From: Pelecanus crispus
Taxonomy: Eukaryota > Chordata > Aves > Pelecaniformes > Pelecanidae
Assembly: GCF_030463565.1 (NCBI RefSeq)
Contig: NC_134644.1
Location: forward strand, 150,747,967 to 150,811,966
Length of the DNA stretch: 64,000 nucleotides
Direction: 5' to 3'
Of the stretch, positions 36,801-49,287 are shown piece after piece. Below the pieces are notes generated by a model that saw only the letters and a list, made by a program, of their open reading frames with translations, searched no databases and was not told the DNA's origin. Position numbers and translations under genes: made by a program. Within the stretch, counting starts at the first letter, position 1. The number at the start of each line of letters is the position of its first letter.

Positions 36801-38154
36801 GAGGGTGGTTAAAGTTCTAGTATTATATTCTTCTCATTACTTATCTCCATGTATTAAATCTCAGGACTTTTATCTAGAATTGAAATCCCCTTGATAAACC
36901 TCTGTTGATGCTGTTTCTCACCCTGGAGTTTTTCCCCTTTTTGTTCTGTTGGACCCTTCTTCACTCTTTTCTTTTCTACCCAAACTCTCTTGGTGGTTTG
37001 TTTTTTTTTTTTTTTTCCCTAAAGCTATTAGAAATTCTTTGCTCATTTCTCTAACCCCCTCCGTGCCACAGTGCCTCTGTGCTTAAACCAGTGTGTGCAA
37101 ATTGGGAAGGACAAGCTTGTGTCTGTTTCCTTCACCTTCCTGACATAACTAACCACAAGACTAATCTTCTTTATGTTCAACCTTGAATTCTGTGGTTTTT
37201 ATTCTTGGAACTGACGCAAATGCGAAGATTCAAGGAGAAATGTATTATCTCTATTACTGCTTCACTTTTGAGACCTTTCCTTTAATCAGGACACAGTGCA
37301 TCAGGAGTATGCTGATGTATATGAAGATGAAAACTCTCTCTACCCCAAGGATAACAAATTATGGAATCAGGGAAGGCTGTAAGATACAAGCACTTACAGG
37401 GGCACAGGGAAACCAAGTAGTTGTTTGGATCAGTATACAGACAATTAAGCACTGTTCCTCTTATGAGGCATTAGAAAGAAGGTTTTGAAGGAGTATAATA
37501 ACTTTGTGGAAGCAGTGGAGAGCAGCCCACAAGCATGACTGTCAGAATAGCAGACACATTCTTATCTGACAATCAGTGGAGACTGTCATCAAAGAATGCT
37601 GAAAGCAGAAATTGATCTTGACTGGGAAGTGATCGAGATGGTAGATAGGGTGTGCAGAAAGGTTCTGAAGGCCTTTGAAAGTGAAGACAGAAGGCTTGTG
37701 TTTGAGGGTACAGTTATATAAAGTGTTTGCTTAGGTGGTAAAGCTAGCTCCAGGTCTGAAGGAGTGCTTTGCTGTCTTTCACCTTCTCACCTCGGTTGTA
37801 GTATTTCAGTTGTGTGTGGCTGTATGGACAAGTGGTGCTGGTTTTTCTGTTTGAACGTGTATGTGTGCTGTTCAGTGACAGCAAAAATATGGTGAGACCT
37901 GTAGCAGAGGATTAACAAACAGTGTTTAGTGGCCTACCTTTCTGCTTTTCATTTGCTCATGTAGGAGCTCAAGGTCTTTATTTTTGAAATGTTTTCATTT
38001 GGTACTTACTCATTTTCATAGTGTTATCTTTAGTTCAGTAAATCTGATACTGAGTTTCAACATTGTGTGCAAAGTTTAAGGTGAAGATTCTATTGAGAGC
38101 TGCCCCACAGGAAGCAAACTATGTCATCAGCTAGTGTTGAATTATAATTTCAGG

Positions 38155-38183
38155 TTAATGATGAATATGAAATTCATCATTAA
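38155..38183. repeat. Perfect 12-bp inverted repeat, 5-nt loop
   Basis: TTAATGATGAAT (38155-38166) and ATTCATCATTAA (38172-38183) are exact reverse complements with loop ATGAA. Each arm carries a TAAT homeodomain-type word. It may be a paired binding site or a chance AT palindrome. Confidence 0.85.
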
Positions 38184-39263
38184 AGAGCCAGTTTATGCTG
38201 CTTTTACTTAATATAGCGAAGGGGATTTTATCTGTTTCTGTGTGTGCATGTATACAAATAAGTACATACAAGTAACAAGAACAGTTTTCCATATTACTTT
38301 TAATTAAAACAAATTCCTTTGTGTAAATCTGACTTTAAGTAGAGTTTATTCTTTTCCAAAGGTTTAGGAAGGTTTGGCAGAGCCTTTGGTTGGGTTTTAT
38401 GCCATTTTCGGTTAAGAATTCCAGTTTGAAGAGTTCTTGTGTTTTCTATGAATTGTTTGATGTGAAAAGAAATATTTTAGGTAGGAGATTCTCTTTCAAG
38501 GATACTGCCTTACTAAGGGAGAAATACCATGTCCTACAAATGTAAGTTTAATAAATGTTTTTTCAAGACTTGTTCAACAGAGGAAGCAGCAGAGTAAAGG
38601 CAGGCTGCAATAGCTGCTAGAAAATGCCTTGCAGCATTTGGTTCAGACACTTGTCGTCTTTGTATTTCCAGTGTTTTCAAATGAGTGGCTGAAGAGGAGA
38701 TACTGAACTGCTTTGCTTAAAGCTGGATTAATATTCATATGTTCTAGCTGGGCAAGCAAGAGTGACCATGTAATTTACCTATTTTTTTTCTACTAAGCAC
38801 TTTCATATGAAAAGTCTTTAAAAGCAAGGTATCTGACACTTTAGATTGCAGTAATTCTGCTTGCAAAAGAAGAAGTTGCCTTTGTGAATTTATTCAAAGA
38901 TGCCTGCGGGCACATTTCTTAATACTCTAGAAGTCCTTCCACTGCTATGGTGTTGCCTCAACCTGAATAGCTGGCTTGCTTGCCTAACTGTCTGTTACCA
39001 TGTTAGTAATTTTGGACAGTTTTCATGTGAATTTGTCAGCATATTTCTTTTTGAAGTCTTTTTCAGGGCTAAGTAATGCTGATTTCAAATGTCTGAAACT
39101 GATTACTATGAAGGTATGAGTGGTCCCGCTTGATTTCTTCTGTGCTTGTGCCTGGCCCCAAGGAGAGCTTCAGTGTTGGTGTGCTGTCTGCAGGCAAAGA
39201 TAGAGGGGCGACCCTGACCTAATCCTAGTGCTTAGTCTGGGTGAGTGAGCCTTGCTTTTAGGT

Positions 39264-40285
39264 AGAATCATAGATCATAGACTCATAGAATGCTTTGGGT
39301 TGGAAGGGCCCTTTAGAGGTCATCTAGCCCAACCCCCCTGCAGTGAGCAGGGACAGCTTTAACCAGATCAGGGTGCTCAGAGCCCCGTCCAACCTGACCT
39401 GGAATGTTGCCAGGGATGGGGCCTCCACCACCTCTCTGGGCAACCTGTTCCAGTGCTTGACCACCCTCATTGCAAAAAAACTTCTTTCTAATGTCTAGTC
39501 TAAATCTATTCTTCTTTAGTTTAAATCCGTTATTCCTTGTTCTGTCATAACAGGCCTTGCTAAAAAGATTCTCCCCATCCTTCCTGTAGGCCCCCTTTAA
39601 GTACTGAAAGGCCACAATAAGGTCTTCCCGCAGCCTTCTCTTCTCCAGGCTGAACAACCCCAACTCTCTCAGCCTGGCCTCGAAGGAGAGGTGTTCCAGC
39701 CCTCGGATCATTTTGGTGGCCCTCTTCTGGACCCGCTCCAACAGTTCCGTATCATTCTTGTGCTGAGGGCCCCAGAGCTGGACGCAGTGCTCCAGGTGAG
39801 GTCTCACCAGAGCAGAGCAGAGGGGCAGAATCACCTCCCTCGACCTGCTGGCCACGCTTCTTTTGATGCAGCCCAGGATACGGTTGGCTTTCTGGGCTGC
39901 AAGCGCACATTGTTGGCTCATGTCCAGCTTTTCATCCACCAGTACCCCCAAGGCCCTTCTCTGCAGGGCTGCTGTCAATCCCTTCATCCCCCAGCCTGTA
40001 CTGATACTGGGGGTTGCCCCATGCCAGGTGCAGGACCTTGCACTTGGCCTTGTTGAACCTCATGAGGTTCACAGAGGCCCACCTCTCCAGCTTGTCCAGG
40101 TCCCTGTGGATGACATCTCGTCCTCCTGGCGTGTCAACTGCACTACTCAGCTTGGTGTCATCTGCAAACTTGCTGAGGGTGCGCTCAATCCCACTGCCTG
40201 TGTCATTGATGAAGACGTTAAATAGCACCGGTCCCAGTATGGACCCCTGAGGGACTCCATTTGTCACTTGTCACTTGTCACAGGT
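39264..40285 (-). mobile_element. CR1 LINE, 5'-truncated with reverse-transcriptase remnant, minus strand
   Basis: About 1 kb of CR1 in reverse orientation. The element's 3' tail (ATCATAGACTCATAGAATGC on +) begins at about 39264. Reading on the minus strand from 40267, the frame carries the RT motif [14 protein letters not shown] and the catalytic FADD in KFADDTKL. It shifts near 39940-39990 into a second frame (39313-39987) that encodes [20 protein letters not shown] and the rest of the C-terminus. The frameshift and 5' truncation make it a dead copy. It belongs to the same broad subfamily as the copy at 23285 and extends slightly further 5'. The + strand frames here are antisense shadows. 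Confidence 0.95.
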
Positions 40286-43200
40286 ATTTCTGCTAAACAA
40301 CAAGACTTTGGGTAGTAAGCACTCTTGCTTTCTGTGCTGTGCAATACAGGGTGACATCTTCATCAGCAGTGCTGTACCTAGCTCCTGAAAACACCCTTAG
40401 GGACTGGGCGTGATGAATTGTCTCAGTATCTTGAGAATACATGTGACTCTTTATGTGAGACGGATCTGACTAGGAGGATGCTTTTCTGAGCAGCCAAACA
40501 GTGGACAGCTGAGCAAGACAAGGAATGTATGAGTGCCCACTGCAACTGAACTTTCCGGTCGTTGTAACATTTTCCCAGTTTTTTTATCGTGACAGTACAC
40601 ATGTGCATGAAAGATGTAAATAAGATATGTTTTCCTTTCTTTCTGCCAGCTTGTATTCTAGACACTCGCTCCAGCTGGCTGAAAATTAAATGCTTATTTA
40701 AAACTTGCTAGTTTCATTCCTTGAAATATTTAGTCTCACAAATGTCAACATTATACATGTTTAAAAAGAGAAGTCAAGTACACTGCGTCAGGCATGTTTA
40801 CTGTGGTAGCAGATTCAGGAACAGAAAAGCAGTCAAAAATGTATTTGGGGCTATATTCTTACTAGGGAGCACAGATTTTGAACGCAGCTCATTTCAAGAG
40901 GAATGTTGTCAAAATCAGCCTAGTCATTATTACAAAAGATAGAGATTGTATAACACCAATGATTTTCAATAGTTTTTTTTGTGTTCAAATGGATGCACTT
41001 TGTGAATTATAATTGTAATGAAGAGAATGCAAGGCAAGGGTATGGCTCTGTGCCAGTGTAGGTGTTGCAAGGCAAGGAAACTGCTAGGAGCTGTGTATGT
41101 AGTTACAGTTTTCCCTTTGGTGCCTGTAGCAGCTGGAGTAGTAGTACCTGGTAAGTAAATGTTGCCTTTCCTCAGCTTGCCTGTTGTCTTCTGAACAAGA
41201 CCTTCTCTGTGTACCTCTTTGTGGTGTAGTTCAGATCAAGTTTGTACTCTTGAAGAAATCTCCTGGTTGTCCAGACTTACTGTGTTTTGACCTCCATTGT
41301 GGGGCGGTCTTGGAACTAATGAGCTGGATCCCTTTTGGATGAAACTAAAGGGAAAATGTACTCTAGGAGCATGGTAATGTGCTCCAGCTGCTAACTGAAA
41401 TTAATGAGAACAGTTGTCTTGTGTGAGTTGTTAATAGAATCAATACTCTGTGATTGCCAGCCATGGTGTGGTCTCAGATTAGGAGCATGGTGAATCCCAA
41501 TAGACCGGTTGAGGTTTTTTTTTCAGAAGTTGTTCCAGCTGTCCAGGTTCAGAAAGTCTGTCTAACCCACACTGAATGCCTACTTCTCTGCTTTTCATAG
41601 TTAGCATGTCTGTGACAGTAGTCACCTCGCAAAACATCTAATTATGGACATGCTGCAAGCACCAGTTTTTTATTTTCCCCTCTTCTCCTTTATAAAATCA
41701 CTTCCCTCTAGTGTTTTCTGAGACTACACTAAATTTGTATGTTACCCTTATCCAAGGGTTCAGGAAAAAGTTTACATGGTAAGAAAGCAGAATTTAAGCT
41801 TCCAGAATGATTTTTATCTATCAGCTGATAGCTGTAAAGCTACTTTGACATGGAGGTATTACCTTCTAGCTGCTATATTGGTGGAGGACCGCTGTTTAAA
41901 AACAACTTTCTTTCAGAAGTAATAATGCCTGTCAACTGTTGGGGTTTTGTTGAGGTTCAAGACTTCAGTTTCCCTAGTTGCCTTGTCATGATTTGTAGTA
42001 CTTTGTATCTTTTTAGTATATTCCTACAGTCGGTCCTTCTCAGGCTTATGGACTAAGCTTCTTGTGATTTATTCTAAACTGCTTTTTTGCTTTTCTAAAA
42101 TTTAAATATTTAGAATTAAATATTATTTGTCGTCTTATTACTCTTCAGCTATATTGGCTTAGACTGGCTCATTGCTTTTTTATAACATGGGTTATATGCA
42201 TTAATGTTTTAATTAATTATATGTATAAGTGCATATGAACTTCACCTTAACTCCCAAATCAACGTCCCAGGTTTGGAGGCCGAGGTTTTTTTCAAATGCC
42301 TGTGTGGCACTAGCTCTGTACCTCACTTAACAACCTACAGAAAGGTCATACATTAAACAACCCTGCAGCTGCAGAGACTGTTAGCTTAGTGCAAGGAACA
42401 CATTTGGAGCATGCCTTTTTAAGTTAGTTGGTCTTAGACAGATCTCCAGTTGATGTTCTGCATTTCTCAAGTAACAAGAGGAAAGGATAACACAAGTAGG
42501 AGTAGTACCTGGAGGAAGGCTGGGGCAGCCAAATGAACAAATAGGTTAGGTGAGAAGAGATTAAAGCCACCTGGTAGATGTGAAGGAGAGGGGGTTTTTT
42601 TTGGGGTAGTGGGTAGTGATCCTTTAAGGCTTTACAGGAAATTTTAAATACATTTTTTTAATCAGATGAGGGTTACATGAAGAATTTTCATTTGTTTGCC
42701 TTGGAACACCTGACTAGCTGAGAAATCTCTCATTTCTTTTGGTGGAACCCTGTCAGGATGCCACATTTTGGAAAGATACAATCCTAATTTTGGATATGTT
42801 GGAGTAGTTTTCTATATGTATGAATCTTTTGGGAAATCCTGCTGTCATTTCATTCTTAGTAGTTTAATATATTGTTGTGTTCTCCTATGCTTTGAAAATT
42901 ATTATTTTTTTTTCTTCAGAGCAGATTACTATAGCACAGTTACTCCATGGGTTTCTTCTAAAATAAATGTATATGGGGCTTGCTGTTTTCTGGATCAACT
43001 GTTTCAGCAGAAATCAGTGCTTTATGCCACATGTGTTTCTGATTTGTGCTTTGTTTAATGCCTTTGGCTTTTGGGCAGACACTTTTAGATTAATCTCTTT
43101 TACTTTCACCCCTTCATTTTTGTTTATTCCCTTATTTTTTCTTACCCTGTTTTTTTTTTTTTTATTTTGAAGTGTTTTTTTTTTTTTTAAAACACTGAAA

Positions 43201-44216
43201 ATGTGGGCATCGACTTCCTAGTTAGCTTCCTTCTTTCTACTGAGAGCTTCAGTTTAGCTATAACTGTGCTTTGATACTTGGCTATAGAAGTCAATTCCTC
43301 TTCTTTTTGTAACCTCTTCACCCTTCCATGCTAGGTCCCTTCCTCTGTCACTGTTCCCAAGTTCTGTAAAATATGATTTTGACAAAAAGTAGCAAAATAT
43401 CAGCAGCTCCTCTCAGGCTTGTGAGTCTTTTGCTTCGATTCTTGTTGTCTTTCCTTCAGTTTACCTGGCTGATGGAGCTCACTCAGTGCCTTCCGTCTTG
43501 CTTCCAGCTTTAGCCTATTTCTTCCCACATAGTGGCATTTGTCTTAATATGAGGTGAATTGGACAATTTGTTAATCTCACAGAAAACAGAACCAGCCCTC
43601 AAAAGGTGATGAGATTGCTGGATTTCTTTGCTTGCTCTGGATTAGTGTGTTTAATTAGTTTGCTGCATGATCAGGTGAGGACCAAAGATGAATGTCAATG
43701 CACTATTTCAGCTCAACATAGAGTGAAGCAGCAGACTGGGTCCATTTTCAAAACTGAGTTGGTTGAGAAATAACATGGTAAGAATTCAGAATCACAAAAC
43801 TTAGTGTTAAATCAACAAATGTTCATATAATGTTTCTTAATACTATCATTGCTGATGGAAAAATAATTATTTTCACTTACTGAAAACTGAAGTGTTGCGA
43901 GCTTTTTGCACATGGGCTACTGTTTCTGAAAAAGAGCTAGATATCAATCTGTGAGACTTTCCTTGGAACTGGAGTGTATTAGGAATAGAGATTTGTTGGT
44001 GTAGAAGCTGAAACTGTGCTGGGAGTATGTCCTGGCTGACGTGTTTCACCATTTCTGAGTTGTGGAAACTCGCATGTTGTTGAGAATATTTTATTGTTAT
44101 CAAATAGGGCATGGGTAACAGTCATTTTAACCCATTTCTCTCTCTGTGTTTCTCCCTCACTCCTCTTTTATTTTTGCTTCCATAATATTCCCTAAAATTG
44201 ATTCTGGTATTTGACT

Positions 44217-44239
44217 GTAACTTGCCACTGGCAAGTTAC
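44217..44239. repeat. Perfect 10-bp hairpin, 3-nt loop, followed by A19
   Basis: GTAACTTGCC-ACT-GGCAAGTTAC is an exact stem-loop. Ten bases later a run of 19 A begins (44249-44267). The pairing of a GC-containing stem with an A tract is unusual for this intron; it may be the end of a retroposed RNA or coincidence. Confidence 0.85.
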
Positions 44240-47200
44240 GTTCTAGTTAAAAAAAAAAAAAAAAAAAGATTAGAAATTAAATTATGTATGCCAACAGCCA
44301 GTAAACTTGACCCCCAAATATGCACATTTCTCTTTAGTCATGCATGTGAGAACTTATAAACCAATGCCAAATGCCAGTGTTAACAAAATCTGTATTATTT
44401 ATTTTAACCAAAAGCAGGTGCTTCTCTTTTCTGCATGGGTCATCATGTTTCTGTGCTCACCTCTGTATGACTTCTGTCCTGCAATACAATTTCACTTTTC
44501 TGAGCACCCTTTTACACATTTCTTTGACACTTAACATCCACACATATCCCACTTTTGTTGTTATTTGCACTTTTGCCTGTCAAGTAGTTCAAAAGTTGAC
44601 AGTTCAATAGTGTTGCCCATGTGAAGGGGAAGAGTTTTTGTCTTGGAGGAAGCTGATGTTGTTTCTTTTACTCATTTAAAACTGTCGTTCCATATTTCCT
44701 ACTTTGTTGCTGTAGATCCCCTTGCTTGGCGGATCATGATGTTACTTAACAAGTGAGGAGGCAGCAGACCTACCTGTTGTGCTGCATTAGTGTAGAAAGC
44801 TGGTTCTTTACACGTATGTTTGTGTGTATCTATCTATGCGTATTAAAGGCAGCTTCCCATCTTTTTCATTTCATTATTGCTTGATGATAAGGAGGAACAG
44901 TTGGGACAGGAAATACAAATAACACATAGTACACAGGTAAACAGTTGCTTTACAAAGTCATAATTTCACTGTTATTCCACATTTAGTAAGGCAGTGATAG
45001 CAGTGCAGGGCTGTTTTCTGACTGTTTGTTGGGCAGGCACTGTCACATGTGCCCAGCTGAATGGTGGTCAATGTGTATTTAACTTCTTTCCTTCCTTCCC
45101 TCAAATAAACCGCACCATTTTTTCTTCTGGAGTTCTTTAATGGCCCACCTTCACATGGTCTGTAATCGCTATAAAACTGCAGACCCCAGACTACACTACA
45201 TAGTACAGCTATATTCTAGAAGGTTTACATTAAGATTGTGAATGTTATAGTTGTTCATATTTATAGATCAAATCAGCTGAATTTGCTGTGTGGAGAGACA
45301 AGGGGAAGAAGATATGTGAGGGATTTCTAGGCTGCAAAATGAACTTGGAAACTGAATGTCAGGTTGAATTTTTGGCAAAGCACCAGTTAGAAAGCGCACT
45401 GTTGAAATTTAAGTAAGAGTTTTGTTCTGTATCAGCTAGGATAGATAGTATCCAGTACTCTTTAAGTGGCTGAGCTGCTAGGGAATTGAAGGGACTACAT
45501 GTAGCAAACAAACATCTTAGTAAGGAAATGGATGGCATAGAAAGTAAAGTATGAGAGCTAATGCAGTCATGACCATTGTAACCTGTGTTTTAGAACTTTG
45601 GAGTATGTTGTGGGTTTCAAAGTTGTGGTGGATTTGAATATGAATACACTAGAACATAATGAGATATGTTTCTTAAGTCAACAGGTTAGTAAATAGAAAA
45701 AACTGTTAATACCTCCCACTAATGCTAGTGATTTGCATATGCTCATATATTTTTGGATGAGATTACCTGTGTGAAGCTATTTACTGTCTCTAGGGTATGT
45801 ATGAGTACAAAGTGTGTGTGTGTGTGTATGTACATGAGTTTTCTAAAATGAACTTTGAGTGCTCACGTTTTAGAAAACTTCATGAAACTTACTGGTACCT
45901 CCAAAAGGTGACAGAGCTGTTGGTTGTTCAGGCCTTCTGCAAGTTCACTCCTGACACAGGTCTCCTTGAAGATAAATCTGTCTCTGTATCTCATGCTTTT
46001 AGTATCTTGCACTCCAAAGACTCTTAACCTCCAAAATAACACAGCTGCTTTGGCAGGTCATACATGGAGGTAGAATGGAGTTTAACAAACTATTGCATTT
46101 TGAATAAACTTAAGAAAACTAGTAATTGCACAGTTGCTTCAGAGTGACTGTTTTGAATACAATGACACATGCTTCTAAGCTTATTAATCTTTCTGTGATA
46201 CTGCCTGTCACATACAGATATGTACAAGTGTATGGCATCAAAATTAGGAAGGAAAAATAGAACATCTTGCCAGAAACTTGTGCGTTAATACATAATGATT
46301 TTGGAAATGTGTAAGTATCCTGAGTGCCAACACTTAAAAACATAATACAAATGCTGTATCTGTAACTTTATATATTGGGAGACTATGGAGACAGCTAAGA
46401 GGATGATACAAAAGCTCATCTGTTTGAGGAACTGTGCTGCAGGATAGTCCTGGGCAGGTAACTAACTCAACTGGCCCATGTTAGCCAACCGGCAGACCTG
46501 TTCCTCCCTGCCACAGTCCCATCCCTTCCTTATGGTGTGGACTAAGGCATTCGGAGAGCGGAAGCTGGCTTGTACGTCCTGGATGAAACTGAATTTCAAG
46601 TCTAAGACCAAGTTGCATTTACTGTTATGCAGCTCAGGGTTCAAACCTGTGCCGGCTGCTTTCACGGTGTTGCAGCATAAGTCTTCACTGTTCATGGTGA
46701 CGCACCAGCTAGAAAAAGTTGTTTGGTTTCTTTTTTGCTGTGGTTAATTTGGTGAATTGGTAATTGGGGGGGATGTTATGGTATGTATTCTTGAATTTTG
46801 GAAAGGAACCCATTTGCACAGGAGCAAACAGTGGTTGCTGCAATACTATTGCTACAGAATTGCATTTCAGAGCAGACCTTTGGGTGTTTTTCAATTTTAT
46901 AGGAAAACCCCCCAATATTAGTCTGTTCAATAGACTTGATTACTGAAAATAGAAACCAACAGAAGTATTTATTTATTTTAATTCTGCAGGTGGGCAGGTA
47001 GATCTAAGAGTTGAAACTCACATACCACAACCTCACTTATATTCCAGAAAATAGACTTACTAAGGCAAATGCAGATATTAACAAGTGGTGTATTTCTCTT
47101 TATAAAGTACAGAGAAACTGTTCTGCTGTGTAGATACAGGTGTATAAAGTAGAAAGATTAAGAGTAATCCTTGTACCTTTATTGATTTTACTTAGCTTTT

Positions 47201-47310
47201 TTTCTGACCTACTTACAGCAAGGAAACACAATGCCAATAGTCAGTATCTTTGTTCCAACGTATAGGGTGAAAGGATTTATATACAATCTTTGGCATAATT
47301 CCTAGAAGTC

Positions 47311-47425
47311 TAGGGTCAGATTCTGATTCAGCTTTCCCTGGCGTAGGTCTGGAGTACCTCAATTGATTTACTTTGGAGTAATTCCAGATTTGTCCCAATC
47401 CAGCTGACATCAAATCAGGACCCTA
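47311..47425. mobile_element. Palindromic MITE with TA target duplication, fossil
   Basis: A 115-bp imperfect palindrome. The left end TAGGGTCAGATTCTGATTCA (then GCT) and the right end AGCTGACATCAAATCAGGAC (then CCTA) are near-complementary: TA-GGGTC ... GACCC-TA. The interior TCTGGAGTACCTCAATTGA pairs with TTTGGAGTAATTCCAGATT. The outer TA on each side fits the TA target-site duplication of Tc1/mariner-type DNA transposons, with GGGTC as the start of the inverted repeat. From memory the body resembles old palindromic repeats widespread in turtles and archosaurs. The family name is not assigned. Confidence 0.6.
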
Positions 47426-48716
47426 CAATCCAGCTTTGTTTCATGTAGTCGGGTGAAGAGTTTGGATTGGTATGGTTTAATGGGGAACAAGGTGAGGTAA
47501 TGCATTTAAAAATATTTCCTTGGAGAGGAAGTAGTTTTTCCTCATTTGTTGATAGATTAAAGCATAGTTAAATTTGTTGGAATGTATTTTAGCTCCTCAT
47601 TATAGCAAAACCTACTATTTCAGAATGGGCATGATTACAGATTTTGTAGTGGAAAAAACCTGTAATTTATCCACCTTTGGTAAAAGCATCTTAAAATTCC
47701 AAAAGACAAAATACTCTTAATTCTTTCAAGTACAAAGTGTACTCTGAAATTATAGCTTGTTCCTTTTGGAAAGAGTGGTATTTTCTCTGAAAGGGTGTGA
47801 TTCAATTATAATTTATTAGGTACCGTTATTGAACTTAAGCAGAAAAATTCCCTTTATTCACCTATTGCTTGTGACTTACCTTACAATACCTGTACTTAAA
47901 GACTGGTTCCTGCTAAATAATTTCGATGCACAACTGATGTAGACTGTGTTTTATTCTGAACACTTATGGGTAATAATAAACTCTATCCCAGCGAGCTGCA
48001 CTTTTTTCCAAAAGAATGGGGAAATGTTCAGGTTTAAATGTGCACTTTCTTTTCTAAGGAAAAAATCACTGTCTTACCTTTTTACAGGCCATAGAACCTC
48101 AGGGAAAATGTATTGTGCTGCTGGCGATATCCTGGACCATCCAGTTGTCTCGGTCATCTTCTTAGTTTAACTCCAACTGTTAAATAAGCATGAACTTTAC
48201 TGTAAATATTTATTTCTTTGCCTCTGGAGAAAATGGAACAAATGTGATCCCTGTATTGAGAAATATGAAAATATTTTAAATTTTTTTTTCTTTTTTCCCC
48301 TCCTCTCCTCTCTTCGGCATGTTTGTTTAGTGGTTCTGCCTCTGGCTTGCTAAGAAACCATGTCCTGAGGCCATCACCTTGGCTTACTGAGGATCCTCAC
48401 TTGGTTTCCTTTACCGAGGCACCTATCGGCTTTGGGCTACCTGGTGTCTAGCAGGGCTGTCAAAACAAAGGTATAAAGAGCCCAGAACGCTGTGAGGTGT
48501 TGCCCTTAATTTTCAATATAAGTCTTTACGCATTGCATCTATTTGGAGGATGAATAGCACACAGCTGCTTTATCCTTTTTTATTTTATATGCATGAATCA
48601 TTCTTCTGGAAGATTTTTGTCACATAAAGGGCTCTATTGATTGGAGTTATTTAATTTGCAAGTATTTTCAGTTAAAGCTGAAAATGTATTTTTGGTTTCA
48701 TTAGACAGCAAAGCAC

Positions 48717-48770
48717 TTTTTTTTTTTTTTTTTTTTTTTTTTGGTGTCGTGCCCCCCCCCACCCCCACCC
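48717..48770. repeat. T26 run followed by C9-A-C5-A-C3
   Basis: Twenty-six T, nine mixed bases, then C9, A, C5, A, C3. The C block is a potential i-motif, and a G-quadruplex on the opposite strand. Long homopolymers like this often cause assembly errors. Confidence 0.9.
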
Positions 48771-49205
48771 TTTCCTGTTAGCCTGTCAGCATTATTCAAT
48801 ATTTCAGGTCAGTGTAAGATTCCCTGAAATGAGCTAACAGCTGCTGCTGCAGTAGTAATGTGTAATTACTAAGAACTAGTTCCAAAGCGCATTAGTCCTG
48901 ATATTTTAGAATTGTGTTGATAATTAGGGACTACTTTTCAAAGAACCATAGTGTTTTTCTACACAGTTCTGTGAGCTGCGTGGTCTCCTGATCAATGCAG
49001 TCAGTGCTGCTCAACAGTCTACTGTGGGGAGCAGTTGTGTTCCAGTGCTTAGGGTGGGTGGGCTGATCTTCGGTTTGGGTTTGGTGTTCCCCGCTGCCAG
49101 TGGCAGAAAAGCGTCATATTTCATGGCTTCTAGGACACTTTCTGTAGGTGAAGATCATGTGTTGTATATGCATGTGGTTCTGCTGCCTTCTGGAAGCCTC
49201 TGCCT

Positions 49206-49287
49206 TAGAATCATAGAATCATTTAGGTTGGAAAAGACCTTGTAAGATCATCCAGTCCAACCATTAACCTACACTACCAAGTCCAAA
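49206..49287 (-). mobile_element. CR1 3' terminal fragment, minus strand
   Basis: AGAATCATAGAATCATTTAG, then GTTGGAAAAGACCTTGTAAG, then ATCATCCAGTCCAACCATTA and ACCTACACTACCAAGTCC is the reverse complement of the last 80 bases of the CR1 type at 19527 and 61077. It keeps the distinctive 'TTAACCTACACTACCAAGTCC' end. It is severely 5'-truncated. Confidence 0.92.

Noticed and set aside
46462..46747. Overlapping frames on both strands and a GGTTCAAACC tRNA B-box-like word near 46640
   Set aside because: No matching A box or cloverleaf was found and neither frame resembles a protein; treated as chance in a GC-richer patch.
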